DNA of 64,000 nt from Sanguibacter suarezii NBRC 16159 (GCF_001552735.1 NZ_BCRT01000013.1:1-64000); one strand, 5' to 3'; shown: positions 8,984-17,906, numbered from the stretch's first letter. Numbers and translations are program-made. The notes: generated from the sequence alone by a model not told the origin.

Positions 8984-10324
8984 TCAGCCCAGAGGTGCTC
9001 GAATCGCCTCGGTCGAGCGGGCCGCCGTGGCCGGCGCGGCGACAGCCGAGCCGTTGCCGCTGACGCCCGGGGTTCCCCGACCTGCGAACCACGACCCGAC
9101 TCCGGCGAGGAAGACGAGCGCAGCGGCCGCGGCCGGGAGGGCCAGGGCAGCGGTGCTGCCCGCACGCTCGGCGACCTCACCGGTGACAGCCGAGCCGAGG
9201 GACTGCCCGACGATGACCGCAGACCCGAGCATCGTCATGACGGTCGTGGAGCGACCCGCTGGGCTCAGGAGCGACCCGATGCTGTACTGCGTGACGAGGG
9301 TGGGACCCACGCCGATGCCGATGACAGCCAGCACGATGACGAGGTGGGTGACCGTCCCGGCGAAGGGCAGCGTGACGGTGCCCGCGAGGATGAGCGCGGA
9401 GAACACGACCCAGCGTGCTCGCAGCGTGAACCCGGCGGGGAACACGGCGACGGCGAGCGCGAGCGCAGCCGACCCGACGCCCATGACGCCGTAGACCAGC
9501 CCCGCACGTTCGGGGGTGCCCTGGTCGTTCATGAAGGCGGTGAGGGAGGTCAGCGTCGCGCCGAAGAAGAGCCCGATGCCCAGGATCCCGACGACCACGC
9601 AGATCAGGCCGGGGTGCGCCAAGGAGCGCAGTGGCGCGGTCTCGGTCGCGTCGCCGTCGGACGGGGCGCGGAGGCGGCTCGTGGGGTGCAGGGCGAAGGC
9701 TGTGACGAAGACGGCCGTGAGGACCCCCGCGGCGACGAGCGGCAGCCACGGCGCGACCAGGGATGCGAGCAACCCTACGAGGAAGGGCCCGACGATGAAG
9801 ACCGTCTCGTCGGCGGCGGACTCGTAGGCCATCGTGGAGTTGAAGCTGCGGACCCGCCGGGCCGGGGCGAGGCGGTCGGAGATGATCCCCACCAGGCGAG
9901 CGCGGGACATCGGTCCGACCTGAGGTGCGGTGGTCCCGATGAGGAAGGCGAGGGCGAGGACGACCGCGTTCGACAGGGTGGAACCCACCGCCCAGGCGAA
10001 GCCGATGAGCAGCAGCCCGTTGGCAGACCCCGCCGCGAGCAGGACGACTCGCTGCCCGAACCGGTCGGCGGCCGCGCCGAGCAACGGCCCGACGACCGCG
10101 GTCCCCAGGCCCACCATCGCGGACGACAGGCCCCCGAAGGCCAAGGACCCCCGGGAGGAGACGACCGCGGTGAGCACACCGACGACCATCATGGCGAAGG
10201 GCAGCCGCGCGATGAACGCGACCGGGAAGTAGAACAGGCCCGTGTGTCGCACGAGCGGTGAGGACTCTGCCTCGGAGGCAGGGGTGTCGGACAGGTCTGA
10301 CAGTGATGCGTGGGAGTTCTTCAT
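8984..10324 (-). CDS. MFS transporter, drug-efflux-like
   Basis: A 446-aa major facilitator protein with about twelve membrane segments. It begins GLFYFPVAFIARLPFAMMVVG after a 35-residue polar tail. The loop 2-3 region holds AAADRFGQRVVLLAAG, a match to the MFS DRxGRR-type motif. Such proteins export small molecules by proton antiport; the substrate is unknown. The ATG at 10324 was chosen because hydrophobicity and family length begin there and GAGG lies 5 bases upstream; a longer reading to 10501 would add implausible sequence over the hairpins. The 157 bases between this stop and the GH3 start hold no gene I can support. Confidence 0.88.
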   Translation of the reverse strand: MKNSHASLSDLSDTPASEAESSPLVRHTGLFYFPVAFIARLPFAMMVVGVLTAVVSSRGSLAFGGLSSAMVGLGTAVVGPLLGAAADRFGQRVVLLAAGSANGLLLIGFAWAVGSTLSNAVVLALAFLIGTTAPQVGPMSRARLVGIISDRLAPARRVRSFNSTMAYESAADETVFIVGPFLVGLLASLVAPWLPLVAAGVLTAVFVTAFALHPTSRLRAPSDGDATETAPLRSLAHPGLICVVVGILGIGLFFGATLTSLTAFMNDQGTPERAGLVYGVMGVGSAALALAVAVFPAGFTLRARWVVFSALILAGTVTLPFAGTVTHLVIVLAVIGIGVGPTLVTQYSIGSLLSPAGRSTTVMTMLGSAVIVGQSLGSAVTGEVAERAGSTAALALPAAAAALVFLAGVGSWFAGRGTPGVSGNGSAVAAPATAARSTEAIRAPLG

Positions 10325-10339
10325 AACCTCTGCGGACGA

Positions 10340-10400
10340 CCGCAGCCATGGCTGCGGTAGCTCTGGTGCCGCCGTCGTCCTGTCGGCAGGAGGCCGACAG
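10340..10400 (-). repeat. Two inverted repeats in the MFS leader
   Basis: An 18-bp perfect palindrome, CCGCAGCCATGGCTGCGG, occupies 10340-10357, only 15 bases before the MFS start. A second inverted repeat, CTGTCGGC and GCCGACAG, occupies 10380-10400 with a 5-base spacer. They may be operator sites or leader hairpins affecting translation of the transporter. The rest of the 210-base gap (10325-10534) shows nothing I can name. Confidence 0.5.
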
Positions 10401-10534
10401 CCGGTAGATACACGTTGACGAGTCTTACGGCACAACCCCGCGGGTTGGCCTGCTGTCACCCAATCTACCAGGCCAGGGCTCCGAGCCACCGTCCGAGGCA
10501 TGAGTGCGTGAGGTCAGGCCCGGGCAGTCCGGCC

Positions 10535-11185
10535 TCATGCGTCGGCACCATCCAGGCGCCGCCTCATGATCGCCACTCCTGGTCCCTCGAGCTCGTCGAG
10601 ATAGATGCTGCGGCCGGCCATGCTCATCACCAACGCACAGGTCGGCCCGGTGATCAGCGGTCCAGATCCTGCGGTGAACTCGCTGTCGTCGGCACGCAGC
10701 TGCAGCCCGGCGACGCGGGATCGGCTCGGCACCGCGAAGTCACGCCGGGCGAAGAAGTCGGCGACCGGCTTCAAGGCCTCCATGCTCGGAGACCGTGTCA
10801 GCCCCAGCGGCTGCCGGATGTCCTGGGCGTGCACGATCACCTCGCCGAGGTAGGCCGGCGTGTCCGACGACGGAGCGGTCGTGGCGCCGATGACCTCATG
10901 GAAGCGCTGCAGCGTCTCGGCGGGAGTCGCGCCGCGATGCTCCGCGATCCGGCGCTGGTTGTGCACATCCGGACGCAGGCGTGCGCCGAGCATGCTGCGC
11001 AGCCACGCCCACCGCCCTGTGCTCGCTGCCGCCACCAGGTGGGCCACCACCTCTTCGACGTCCCACCCCCCGCACAGCGTGCTGTGCTTCCACTGCGCTG
11101 GGCTGAGACGGCCCAGGTCGTCGGCGAGCGCGGCGCGCTCGGCATGCACCACGGCCCACAGTCGTTCGTCGCGGCGTCCTGTCAT
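10535..11185 (-). CDS. DinB-like maleylpyruvate/mycothiol isomerase family protein
   Basis: A 216-aa protein of the actinobacterial TIGR03083 family. The N-terminal four-helix (DinB/MDMPI) domain shows AERAALADDLGRLSPAQWK, TLCGGWDVEEVVAHLV and, later, YLGEVIVHAQDIRQPLGL, carrying the three His ligands typical of mycothiol-dependent enzymes (VVAHLV, EVIVHAQD and a Trp/Asp context). The C-terminal part (GPLITGPTCALVMSMAGR) is the usual second domain. Members catalyse mycothiol-dependent transferase or isomerase steps, but most substrates are unknown. It is transcribed divergently from the CsbD gene. Confidence 0.85.
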   Translation of the reverse strand: MTGRRDERLWAVVHAERAALADDLGRLSPAQWKHSTLCGGWDVEEVVAHLVAAASTGRWAWLRSMLGARLRPDVHNQRRIAEHRGATPAETLQRFHEVIGATTAPSSDTPAYLGEVIVHAQDIRQPLGLTRSPSMEALKPVADFFARRDFAVPSRSRVAGLQLRADDSEFTAGSGPLITGPTCALVMSMAGRSIYLDELEGPGVAIMRRRLDGADA

Positions 11186-11291
11186 GATCGGTGTCCTTCG
11201 AATCGTCGAGCACCCGGAGGTGCCGGGAATGCTCCTGTTGTCACGGGTGGAGCCTAGCGGCCCAGCGCGCTCAGCACAGCGACAGTTCCCG

Positions 11292-11321
11292 TTGCGAACC
11301 TCTCCCACCCGTGCCTACGGT
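11292..11321 (+). promoter_or_regulatory. Predicted promoter of the csbD-SDR unit
   Basis: TTGCGA (11292-11297) and TACGGT (11316-11321) are separated by 18 bases and lie about 30 bases upstream of the CsbD ATG. The spacing suits a housekeeping-type sigma factor. A stress sigma factor would fit CsbD biology, but its motif is not clear here. Confidence 0.45.
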
Positions 11322-11351
11322 GGAATTTCCCTATCAGAGAGCGAGGCCATC

Positions 11352-11525
11352 ATGGGACTCGACGACAAGATCAAGCACGGAGCCGAAGACGCCAAGGGCA
11401 AGCTCAAGGAGACCTCGGGCAAGGCCACCGGCAACGACAAGATGGAAGCCGAAGGCAAGGTCGACCAGACCAAGGCCGACGTGAAGCAGGCCGGCGACGA
11501 CGTCAAGGACGCCTTCAAGGAATAG
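11352..11525 (+). CDS. CsbD family stress-response protein
   Basis: A 57-aa, highly charged Lys/Asp/Glu-rich protein with the CsbD pattern of short amphipathic repeats (DKIKHGAEDAKGKLKETSG, then VDQTKADVKQAGDD). CsbD proteins are small, probably unfolded stress proteins controlled by general stress sigma factors in other bacteria; their biochemical role is not known. The only weak point is the ribosome-binding site (GAGAGCGAGG). It is followed after 44 bases by an SDR of a stress-associated type, probably on the same transcript. Confidence 0.9.
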   Translation: MGLDDKIKHGAEDAKGKLKETSGKATGNDKMEAEGKVDQTKADVKQAGDDVKDAFKE

Positions 11526-11569
11526 CTCAGCTGCGACCGGACGACACCATTCTCAGAGAAGGAGAATTC

Positions 11570-12514
11570 ATGGCGAACGATCAGACCACCTCTCAGGACT
11601 CTGCGATGGATCAACCCTCCCGCACCGATCAGCTGGTCTTCCAAGACCCAGTCTCGCGGTATCCCGTCATCGAGCCGCCGGAGCAGCAGCAGAGCGAACC
11701 GGGCCTCGACGCGGACATGTACCCACACGCCGACATCGGTGAGCATTCCTACCGGGGTACCGGCAGGCTGACTGACCGCAAGGCGCTGGTCACCGGCGGC
11801 GACTCCGGGATCGGGGCGGCCGTGGCGGTCGCTTTCGCCCGGGAAGGCGCCGACGTGGCCATCTCCTACCTCCCCGCGGAGGAGGAGGACGCCCAGCGGG
11901 TCATCTCGATCATCGAGAGCTGTGGCCGCAAGGCCGTCGCGCTGCCGGGCGACCTGACCGACGACGCCTACACCGGTGAGGTCGCGCAGCAGGCGGCCGC
12001 GGCACTGGGCGGTCTGGACATCCTCGTCAACAACGCCGGCAAGCAGGTCGCCGTCGAGTCGATCGAGGAGCTGTCCGACGAGCAGGTGGAAGAGACCTTC
12101 AAGGTGAACATCCAGGCGATGTTCCGGATCACCCGCCAGGCGGTCAAGCTCATGCCGGCGGGGTCCACGATCATCAACACCACCTCGATCCAGGCGTACA
12201 ACCCGTCGCCGACCCTCGTGGACTACGCGTCCACGAAGGCTGCGATCAACACCTTCACCAAGGGCCTGGCTCAGCAGCTCGCGCCCCGTGGAATCCGCGT
12301 GAACGCTGTGGCACCAGGACCTATCTGGACTCCGCTCCAGCCGTCGCACGGACAGCCCATCGAGGCCCTTCCGGACTTCGGGAAGCAGACTCCCCTGGGT
12401 CGTGCCGGTCAGCCCACCGAGCTCGCTCCGGCGTACGTCTTCCTCGCCTCGAGCGAGTCGAGCTATGTGCTCGGTGAGACGCTCAACGTCAACGGGGGAA
12501 CTCCCTCACCCTGA
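11570..12514 (+). CDS. SDR oxidoreductase of the general-stress (YhxD/YdaD-like) type
   Basis: A 314-aa classical-type short-chain dehydrogenase with a ~60-residue N-terminal extension (SRYPVIEPPEQQQSEPGLDA and the following YRGTGRL) that marks the subgroup of bacillar GSP39 and YhdF proteins. The cofactor site is VTGGDSGIGAAVAVAFAREG, with NNAG at ~residue 150; the catalytic motif is DYASTKAAI (Tyr and Lys), and NVNGG closes the fold. Cofactor (NADPH likely) and substrate are unknown. GAGAAGGAG precedes the ATG. Its position behind CsbD supports a role in stress protection. Confidence 0.9.
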   Translation: MANDQTTSQDSAMDQPSRTDQLVFQDPVSRYPVIEPPEQQQSEPGLDADMYPHADIGEHSYRGTGRLTDRKALVTGGDSGIGAAVAVAFAREGADVAISYLPAEEEDAQRVISIIESCGRKAVALPGDLTDDAYTGEVAQQAAAALGGLDILVNNAGKQVAVESIEELSDEQVEETFKVNIQAMFRITRQAVKLMPAGSTIINTTSIQAYNPSPTLVDYASTKAAINTFTKGLAQQLAPRGIRVNAVAPGPIWTPLQPSHGQPIEALPDFGKQTPLGRAGQPTELAPAYVFLASSESSYVLGETLNVNGGTPSP

Positions 12515-12542
12515 CCGCACCGTCCAGGGTGATCGCTATGGA

Positions 12543-12558
12543 CCACGCTCCCGCGTGG
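12543..12558 (+). terminator. Hairpin between the SDR and epimerase genes
   Basis: CCACGC (12543-12548) and GCGTGG (12553-12558) pair around TCCC, with further GG/CC pairing outside an A-A mismatch. It is a possible terminator of the csbD-SDR unit. Confidence 0.45.
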
Positions 12559-12580
12559 ACCCTGCTCACGAGGAGCCGCC

Positions 12581-13618
12581 ATGAGAGTCGCGGTGGTCGG
12601 TGCGTCCGGGAACTCCGGCACGGCCCTCCTGCGGGCGCTGTCCGGGTCCCCGGAGGTCACGTCCGTGCTGGGCGTGGCCCGGCGGATGCCCCCTGCGGTC
12701 AAGCCGTACCGGTCGACCGAGTGGGCGACCTTCGACATCGCCTCGGGAACCACGACGCCTGCCCAGGAGGAGACGCTCGTCGACCGCCTCGCACAGGTCC
12801 TGGCGGGGGCGGACTCCGTGGTCCACCTGGCCTGGCTCATCCAGCCCAACCACGAGCGAGACACCTTGCGCCGCGCCAACGTCGAGGGGACGCGACGAGT
12901 GGCCCAGGCCTGCGTCCGCGCAGGCGTGGGCCAGTTCGTCGCGGCCTCCTCGGTGGGCGCCTACTCCCCCGTCCACGACGACGTCCCCCGCGACGAGTCG
13001 TGGCCCGCAGGAGGTGTGCCGACGTCCCACTACAGCGTGGACAAGGCCGCCCAGGAACGGGTCCTGGACAAGCTCGAGGCCGAGCACCCCGCGATGGCGG
13101 TGGCTCGGCTGCGGCCGTCGCTGATCTTCCAGCGGGACGCGGGGGCGGAGGTCGGCCGGTTCTTCCTCGGCCCCTTCGTCCCCCGAGCGCTGCTCGCCCC
13201 CGGGCGCCTGCCGCTGGTCCCCTTGCCCCGCGGCCTGCGGTTGCAGGCCGTCCACGCCGACGACGTCGCGCAGGCGTACCTGCGCGTCGTGGTCACCGGT
13301 GCCCGCGGGCCCTTCAACATCGCCTCGGACCCGGTGCTCGACACCGGGGCGCTGGCCGTACTCATCGGGCGCGGCCCGCTGCTGCAGGTGCCGCCACCGC
13401 TGGTGCGGCGGGTCCTGTGGGCGGGCTGGTCCGCACGGCTGGTCGCAGCAGACCCGGGCTGGCTGGACATGGCGATGAGCGCCCCGGTCATGGACACCTC
13501 ACGCGCCCGGTCCGAGCTGGGCTGGTTCCCACGCCACAGCGCCCCGGACGCGCTCACCGAGATGCTGCGCGGCCTCAGTGACCAGGCAGGTCACCCGAGC
13601 CCGCCGTTGCACGTGTAA
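12581..13618 (+). CDS. NAD-dependent epimerase/dehydratase family protein
   Basis: A 345-aa extended-SDR protein. The N-terminal nucleotide-binding motif reads VAVVGASGNSGTALLRAL (GxSGxxG), VVHLAWLIQ follows near residue 85, and the active-site Tyr-xxx-Lys is HYSVDKAAQE at about residues 149-158. These proteins modify nucleotide sugars or related carbonyl compounds using NAD(P)H; no closer assignment is safe. GAGGAG lies 7 bases before the ATG. The gene stands alone, with 66 bases to the SDR upstream. Confidence 0.88.
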   Translation: MRVAVVGASGNSGTALLRALSGSPEVTSVLGVARRMPPAVKPYRSTEWATFDIASGTTTPAQEETLVDRLAQVLAGADSVVHLAWLIQPNHERDTLRRANVEGTRRVAQACVRAGVGQFVAASSVGAYSPVHDDVPRDESWPAGGVPTSHYSVDKAAQERVLDKLEAEHPAMAVARLRPSLIFQRDAGAEVGRFFLGPFVPRALLAPGRLPLVPLPRGLRLQAVHADDVAQAYLRVVVTGARGPFNIASDPVLDTGALAVLIGRGPLLQVPPPLVRRVLWAGWSARLVAADPGWLDMAMSAPVMDTSRARSELGWFPRHSAPDALTEMLRGLSDQAGHPSPPLHV

Positions 13619-13770
13619 GACCCCTCCCGCTCCAGATGCACCACCTGAGAGCGTGGGGAAGACTGGACAAACGCCGCCGTCGGCCGACGCCGCAGCGACG
13701 CACCGCTCCGTGAAGAAGACGCGGGCAGCCCCCTGTGGAGCCGCCTGGCTCCGGAGTGGAGTGGAGCAGC

Positions 13771-14652
13771 ATGTTCTTCCACAAGCAAGAGCTTCAGTTC
13801 AAGTCGACCCCCGACCGCCCCGACGCCGTCTACGCGCGCAAGCTCCAAGAGGTGCTCGGCGGGCAGTACGGCGAGATCACCGTCGCGATGCAGTACGGCT
13901 TCCAGTCCTGGAACACCCACATCCCCGGCAAGTACCGCGACCTCCTGTTCGGGATCGGCGCGGAGGAGTTCGGCCACGTCGAGATGCTGGCCACGATGAT
14001 CGCCCAGCTGCTGGAGAAGAGTCCGATCGGCGTCACCCACGACGCCATCCAGGACGACCCGACCGTCGCCGCGGTCATCGGCGGTACCGACGTCCAGCAC
14101 GCGATCGTCGCCGGCGCGGGAGCACGCCCGGTGGACTCCAACGGCAACCCGTGGTCCGCCGGATACGTCACCGCCAGCGGCAACCTCATGGCGGACTTCC
14201 ACTCCAACGCCAACGCGGAGATGCAGGGGCGCGTCCAGGTGGCTCGGCTCTACCACATGACCGACGACCACGGCGTGCGTGACCTGCTCTCCTTCCTTCT
14301 CGCCCGGGACACCATGCACCAGAACCAGTGGCTGCAGGCGATCGAGCAGCTCAAGGAGGACGGTGTGGAAGAGCTTCCGGTGCCCAGCAACTTCCCGCAG
14401 TCCAAGGAGCACACCGAGGTGTCCTACCAGTACCTCAACTTCTCCGACGGAGCGACGGCGGCCGAGGGGCCGTGGGCCGCCGGACCCACCCCGGACGGGC
14501 ACGGCCAGTTCACCTATCACGAGGGCCCCACCACGACCGCCCCCATGCCGCCGCCCACGCACCCGGACTCACGCCTGTATGGCACCACCGAGCTGCCCAA
14601 CATCGTCGAGAAGGTTGCCGGCGCCGCGCAGGACAAGCTCAAGCGGGAATGA
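13771..14652 (+). CDS. Manganese (non-haem) catalase
   Basis: A 293-aa dimanganese catalase that dismutates hydrogen peroxide in the cytoplasm. The start FFHKQELQFK and the four-helix-bundle ligands are in place: Glu in LGGQYGEITVAMQY, EEFGHVEML (Glu and His), then NANAEMQGRVQVARL and LARDTMHQNQW, carrying the second Glu and His. The C-terminal tail (YEGPTT-like, Pro-rich) is usual for the family. The ATG at 13771 is preferred to the one at 13735 because the family begins MFxH and GGAGTGGAG lies upstream. The 152-base gap before it holds only a probable promoter. The gene belongs with the CsbD/SDR stress block. Confidence 0.93.
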   Translation: MFFHKQELQFKSTPDRPDAVYARKLQEVLGGQYGEITVAMQYGFQSWNTHIPGKYRDLLFGIGAEEFGHVEMLATMIAQLLEKSPIGVTHDAIQDDPTVAAVIGGTDVQHAIVAGAGARPVDSNGNPWSAGYVTASGNLMADFHSNANAEMQGRVQVARLYHMTDDHGVRDLLSFLLARDTMHQNQWLQAIEQLKEDGVEELPVPSNFPQSKEHTEVSYQYLNFSDGATAAEGPWAAGPTPDGHGQFTYHEGPTTTAPMPPPTHPDSRLYGTTELPNIVEKVAGAAQDKLKRE

Positions 14653-14686
14653 TCGGGACAGGCAGCGGCTACGAAGGGTGACGACG

Positions 14687-15433
14687 ATGCTCGAGCTCGA
14701 CGTCGCCGACGGCGTGCACCGCCTGGGGCACGCCTACGTGAACTGCTATCTCGTGGAGGGGACGTCCGGCGACCTGACTCTCGTCGACGCCGGGCTCCCC
14801 GGCGTGTGGCCGATGCTCGGCCAGGCGCTGCGAGCGCTGGGACGCACCCCGCTCGACCTGCGTGCGGTGGTCCTTACCCACGCCCACTTCGACCATGTCG
14901 GGGTGGCCGGGCGGGTGCGTGAACGGACCGGCGCGACGGTGTGGGCGCACCCGCAGGAGACCTACCTCGCGGCGCACCCCTACCGCTACGCGCACGAGAA
15001 CTCACGCAGCCTGTACCCCCTGCGCTACCCGCGGAGCGTGCCGATCCTGGTCGCCATGGCCAGGGCCGGCGCGCTCCGCGTGCCGGGGGTGCGAGACACA
15101 TCGCGCATCACGCCGGGGACCACGCTCGACGTCCCGGGGCAGCCCGTCGTGGTGTTCAGCGCCGGGCACACCTTCGGGCACTGTGCCCTGCACCTGCCGG
15201 ACAGAGACGTGCTGCTGACCGGCGACGCACTGGTGACCCTCGACCCGTACACGGCCGCGACCGGCCCACGGACCGTCGCCGGCGCTGCCACCGCTGACGC
15301 TCCGCTGGCCCTGCGCTCGCTCGACGCCTTGGCCGCGACCGGCGCCCACACGCTGCTGCCCGGCCACGGTGAACCGTGGACGGACGGGGCAGAGGCAGCG
15401 GCCGACCTCGCGCGGGCAGCGGGACCGTCATGA
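14687..15433 (+). CDS. MBL-fold metallo-hydrolase
   Basis: A 248-aa metallo-beta-lactamase-fold hydrolase. Metal-binding motifs are complete: THAHFDHVG (HxHxDH), FSAGHTFGHCALH, LLTGDALV and LLPGHGEPW. The fold matches the broad glyoxalase II/YflN-like group that hydrolyses thioesters, lactones or similar bonds; the substrate is not evident. The ATG at 14687 sits 9 bases after GAAGG; a GTG at 14678 is in frame but too close to that site. It lies 34 bases after the catalase stop and is probably cotranscribed with it. Confidence 0.88.
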   Translation: MLELDVADGVHRLGHAYVNCYLVEGTSGDLTLVDAGLPGVWPMLGQALRALGRTPLDLRAVVLTHAHFDHVGVAGRVRERTGATVWAHPQETYLAAHPYRYAHENSRSLYPLRYPRSVPILVAMARAGALRVPGVRDTSRITPGTTLDVPGQPVVVFSAGHTFGHCALHLPDRDVLLTGDALVTLDPYTAATGPRTVAGAATADAPLALRSLDALAATGAHTLLPGHGEPWTDGAEAAADLARAAGPS

Positions 15434-15445
15434 CCGCCCACCTGG

Positions 15446-15470
15446 GACCTCCGCTCGTGCGCGGGAGGTC
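15446..15470. terminator. Convergent hairpin terminator
   Basis: GACCTCC (15446-15452) pairs with GGAGGTC (15464-15470) between the converging MBL and LLM genes, overlapping the LLM stop codon. Confidence 0.5.
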
Positions 15471-16383
15471 AGGACCTCTCGGCCGGGTCGATCGCGTCGC
15501 CGGCCGCGGAGGCGGTGAGGTGCGCGTTCTTCTCGTCACGCCAGGCGAGCCAGTCGCCCACCTCGGAGATGTCATAGTCGGGGCCGGTGATGCCGATCGT
15601 GAACATCGTGGCGCCCAGCGCGTGGTGCGCCTCCACCTCCACGCGGGACCTGCCACCGATCTCGGTGGAGATCTCGATCTCCGCCACGTCCCGACCCACC
15701 GCCCGGCCGTGCTCGGCGAGGATGCCCAGCTTGCGCTCGAGGGTCGCTGCGTCGCTGAAGCTGTGCCAGATGTCAGCGTGCTTCGCCACGATCCGCAGCG
15801 TCTTCTTCTCTCCTCCCCCGCCGATGAGCACCGGGATCGCACGGGTGGGCGGCGGGTTCAGGCGGGTCCACCGGTCCTCGATCACCGGCAGGCTCGCCGC
15901 GAGCGCGTCGAGCCGCTGCCCCGCCGTCCCGAACTCGTAGCCGTACTCGTCGTAGTCGCGCTCGAACCACCCGGAGCCGGTTCCGAAGATGAACCGCCCG
16001 ACGCCGCCCTTGGCGCTGATGTGGTCGATGGTGCGAGCCATGTCCGCCTGGAGGTTGGCGCTTCGGTAGCTGTTGCAGTTGACCAGCGCGCCGAGCTCGA
16101 CGCGGCTCGTCTGCTCGGCGAGGGCCGCGAGCATGGTCCAGGACTCGAAGTGCAGCCCGTCCGGGGCACCCGAGAGCGGGAAGAAGTGGTCCCAGTTGAA
16201 CAAGACGTCCACGCCGAGGTCTTCCAGCGCGGCAGCGGTGTCCCGGATCTTCTCGTACGGGGCGTGCTGCGGCGCGATCTGGACAGCGATGCGCACGGGC
16301 CGCGCAGGCCTGGCGCGGCCTGTCTCGGACGGCTCCGACGGCGTGGACGGCTCGGTCGGGTTCACGCGTGGTCCGCTGGTCAT
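15469..16383 (-). CDS. LLM class F420-dependent oxidoreductase
   Basis: A 304-aa luciferase-like TIM-barrel protein. After a Pro/Ser-rich tail of about 30 residues it reads RIAVQIAPQHAPYEKIRDTA and LFNWDHFFPL. NCNSYRSANLQADMARTIDH and RFIFGTGSGWFERDYDEYG follow; these are hallmarks of the TIGR03-type F420-dependent group (ALVNCNSYR and GSGWFExDY). Such enzymes use reduced deazaflavin F420 to reduce or oxidise small organic compounds; the substrate is unknown. GGAG lies 6 bases before the ATG. It faces the gene at 16512 across a 128-base intergenic region, which probably holds both promoters. Confidence 0.9.
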   Translation of the reverse strand: MTSGPRVNPTEPSTPSEPSETGRARPARPVRIAVQIAPQHAPYEKIRDTAAALEDLGVDVLFNWDHFFPLSGAPDGLHFESWTMLAALAEQTSRVELGALVNCNSYRSANLQADMARTIDHISAKGGVGRFIFGTGSGWFERDYDEYGYEFGTAGQRLDALAASLPVIEDRWTRLNPPPTRAIPVLIGGGGEKKTLRIVAKHADIWHSFSDAATLERKLGILAEHGRAVGRDVAEIEISTEIGGRSRVEVEAHHALGATMFTIGITGPDYDISEVGDWLAWRDEKNAHLTASAAGDAIDPAERS

Positions 16384-16511
16384 CGTCGACTCCGATCAGT
16401 GAGGTCTCACGGGCGCGATCTCCGCCACCCCGCGAGTGGAAGCGTAAGTCACTTGGACGCAGTATCGAGGGACGACCAGCACACACGACCCGACTCGGAA
16501 GGATCCCCACC

Positions 16512-17054
16512 ATGACCAGCTCCGTGGACCGTCGCCTGCTCGGAATCTATCTCAACGACCACGTGACAGGGGCCACAGCGGCCCTCGCCCGCGTGCGGCG
16601 CATGGCGCAGACTTACAGCAGCACACCCGTCGGCTCGATCTGTCAGGAGATCGCCGCCGAGATCGACGGCGAGCGGTCCTGGCTGCTGGACCTCATGCAC
16701 GACCTCGGTCTGCCGGTCCGCAAGTACAAGGTGGCCGGTGCTCTGGTGGCCGAGCGCCTCGGCCGTCTCAAGCTCAACGGTCGCCTGGTGCGCCGGTCCC
16801 GGCTCGCCCCGCTGCTGGAGGCGGAGATCCTGCGCAGCGGTATCTCGGGCAAGTACAGCGGGTGGTCCACCCTCGCGGTCATCGCCGTCGACGCGGGGAT
16901 CTCTCCCTCTCAGCGTGAGGACCTGACCGAGTTGCGGGAGGGCGTGGCCCGGCAGCTCGAGCGTGTCGACGCAGCGCTGGAGTGGTTGCGGCCCCGGGTC
17001 TTCGTCGAGCAGTCCACCGACCGCTCGACCCTGGGGGCTGGCGGGGCGCGATGA
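16512..17054 (+). CDS. Hypothetical helical protein, ferritin-like shape
   Basis: A 180-aa, mostly helical protein of no family that I can name. It begins RRLLGIYLNDHVTGATAALA, contains SICQEIAAEIDGERSWLLDLMHDL (split over residues 40-64) with regularly spaced acidic residues, a basic middle (ERLGRLKLNGRLVRRSRL) and a last helix of Arg/Glu-rich heptads. Similar proteins are common in actinobacteria beside stress and catalase genes, and the acidic helix pairs resemble ferritin-like bundles, but no full metal-binding set is visible. GGATCCCCACC precedes the ATG. Its stop abuts that of the convergent SDR gene. Confidence 0.75.
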   Translation: MTSSVDRRLLGIYLNDHVTGATAALARVRRMAQTYSSTPVGSICQEIAAEIDGERSWLLDLMHDLGLPVRKYKVAGALVAERLGRLKLNGRLVRRSRLAPLLEAEILRSGISGKYSGWSTLAVIAVDAGISPSQREDLTELREGVARQLERVDAALEWLRPRVFVEQSTDRSTLGAGGAR

Positions 17055-17906
17055 TCAGGGCGTCCGCCAGTCGTCGCTGTCCATGTGGGACCCGGCCATC
17101 GGCCCCATGAGCAGCATCCCGCCGTCGACCACCCAGGACGCTCCGGTGACGTACCCCGCCTGAGGCCCGCAGAGGAAAGCCACGGTCGCGGCGATCTCCC
17201 GGGCGTCACCGGGACGCGCCACCGGGATGCCCGGACGGTGCTTGCCGGCGAGGACCGACTCGTCCTCCTGTCCGGTCATCGGCGTCGCGATCTCACCAGG
17301 AGCGACGGCGTTGACCGTGATGCCGCGCTCGGCCAGCTCGAGCGCGGCTGTCTTGACGAGCAGGCCCAAGCCGCCCTTCGCCGCGCAGTAGGCGCCCGCG
17401 CCCACCCGCGAGGCGTGCTCGTGCACGCTCGTGATCGCCACGATCCGCCCACCGGCCCCCGCAGCGATCATGTGTCGTGCGGCAGCCTGCAGGCAGCAGA
17501 AGGCGCCGTCGAGGTCTACCGAGACCACCTCCCGCCACGCGTCGTAGCTGAGGTCGACCAGGAGCGTGGCCGTCCCGGTGCCCGAGCACATCACCAGGGT
17601 GTCCAACCCGCCCATCGCCGCTGCGGCGTCGTCGACCACGCCGGTGCCCTGGGGTGGGTCGGTCAGGTCGAGGTGGAGCACGTGCGGGGTCGCACCGCGC
17701 TCGCGCACCTCACGTGCGGTGGCCTGGACGCCGTCCTCGTCCACGTGCCAGGTGATCGCGACATCGCGGCCGGGACCAGCCAGCGCGACGGCGCACGCCG
17801 CGCCGATCCCCGAGTCGGCACCGGTGACCAGGACGCGCGCGGGGGTGTGTGCGCTGTCGGCGTGGGCCGGGCTGGTCGGAGCGTCCGAGTCCGGTCGCGC
17901 AGTCAT
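17055..17906 (-). CDS. SDR family oxidoreductase (FabG/glucose dehydrogenase-like)
   Basis: A 283-aa classical SDR. After an Ala/Asp/His-rich tail of 25 residues come the cofactor motif VLVTGADSGIGAACAVAL, MCSGTG in place of NNAG, the catalytic Ser region IVAITSVHEH, and GAYCAAKGGL carrying Tyr and Lys. The C-terminus YVTGASWVVDGGMLLMG is typical of glucose/ribitol dehydrogenase relatives. The ATG overlaps the stop of the upstream DUF2231 gene by four bases, so the two are cotranslated. Its 3' end directly abuts the convergent hypothetical gene, with no intervening base. Confidence 0.88.
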   Translation of the reverse strand: MTARPDSDAPTSPAHADSAHTPARVLVTGADSGIGAACAVALAGPGRDVAITWHVDEDGVQATAREVRERGATPHVLHLDLTDPPQGTGVVDDAAAAMGGLDTLVMCSGTGTATLLVDLSYDAWREVVSVDLDGAFCCLQAAARHMIAAGAGGRIVAITSVHEHASRVGAGAYCAAKGGLGLLVKTAALELAERGITVNAVAPGEIATPMTGQEDESVLAGKHRPGIPVARPGDAREIAATVAFLCGPQAGYVTGASWVVDGGMLLMGPMAGSHMDSDDWRTP

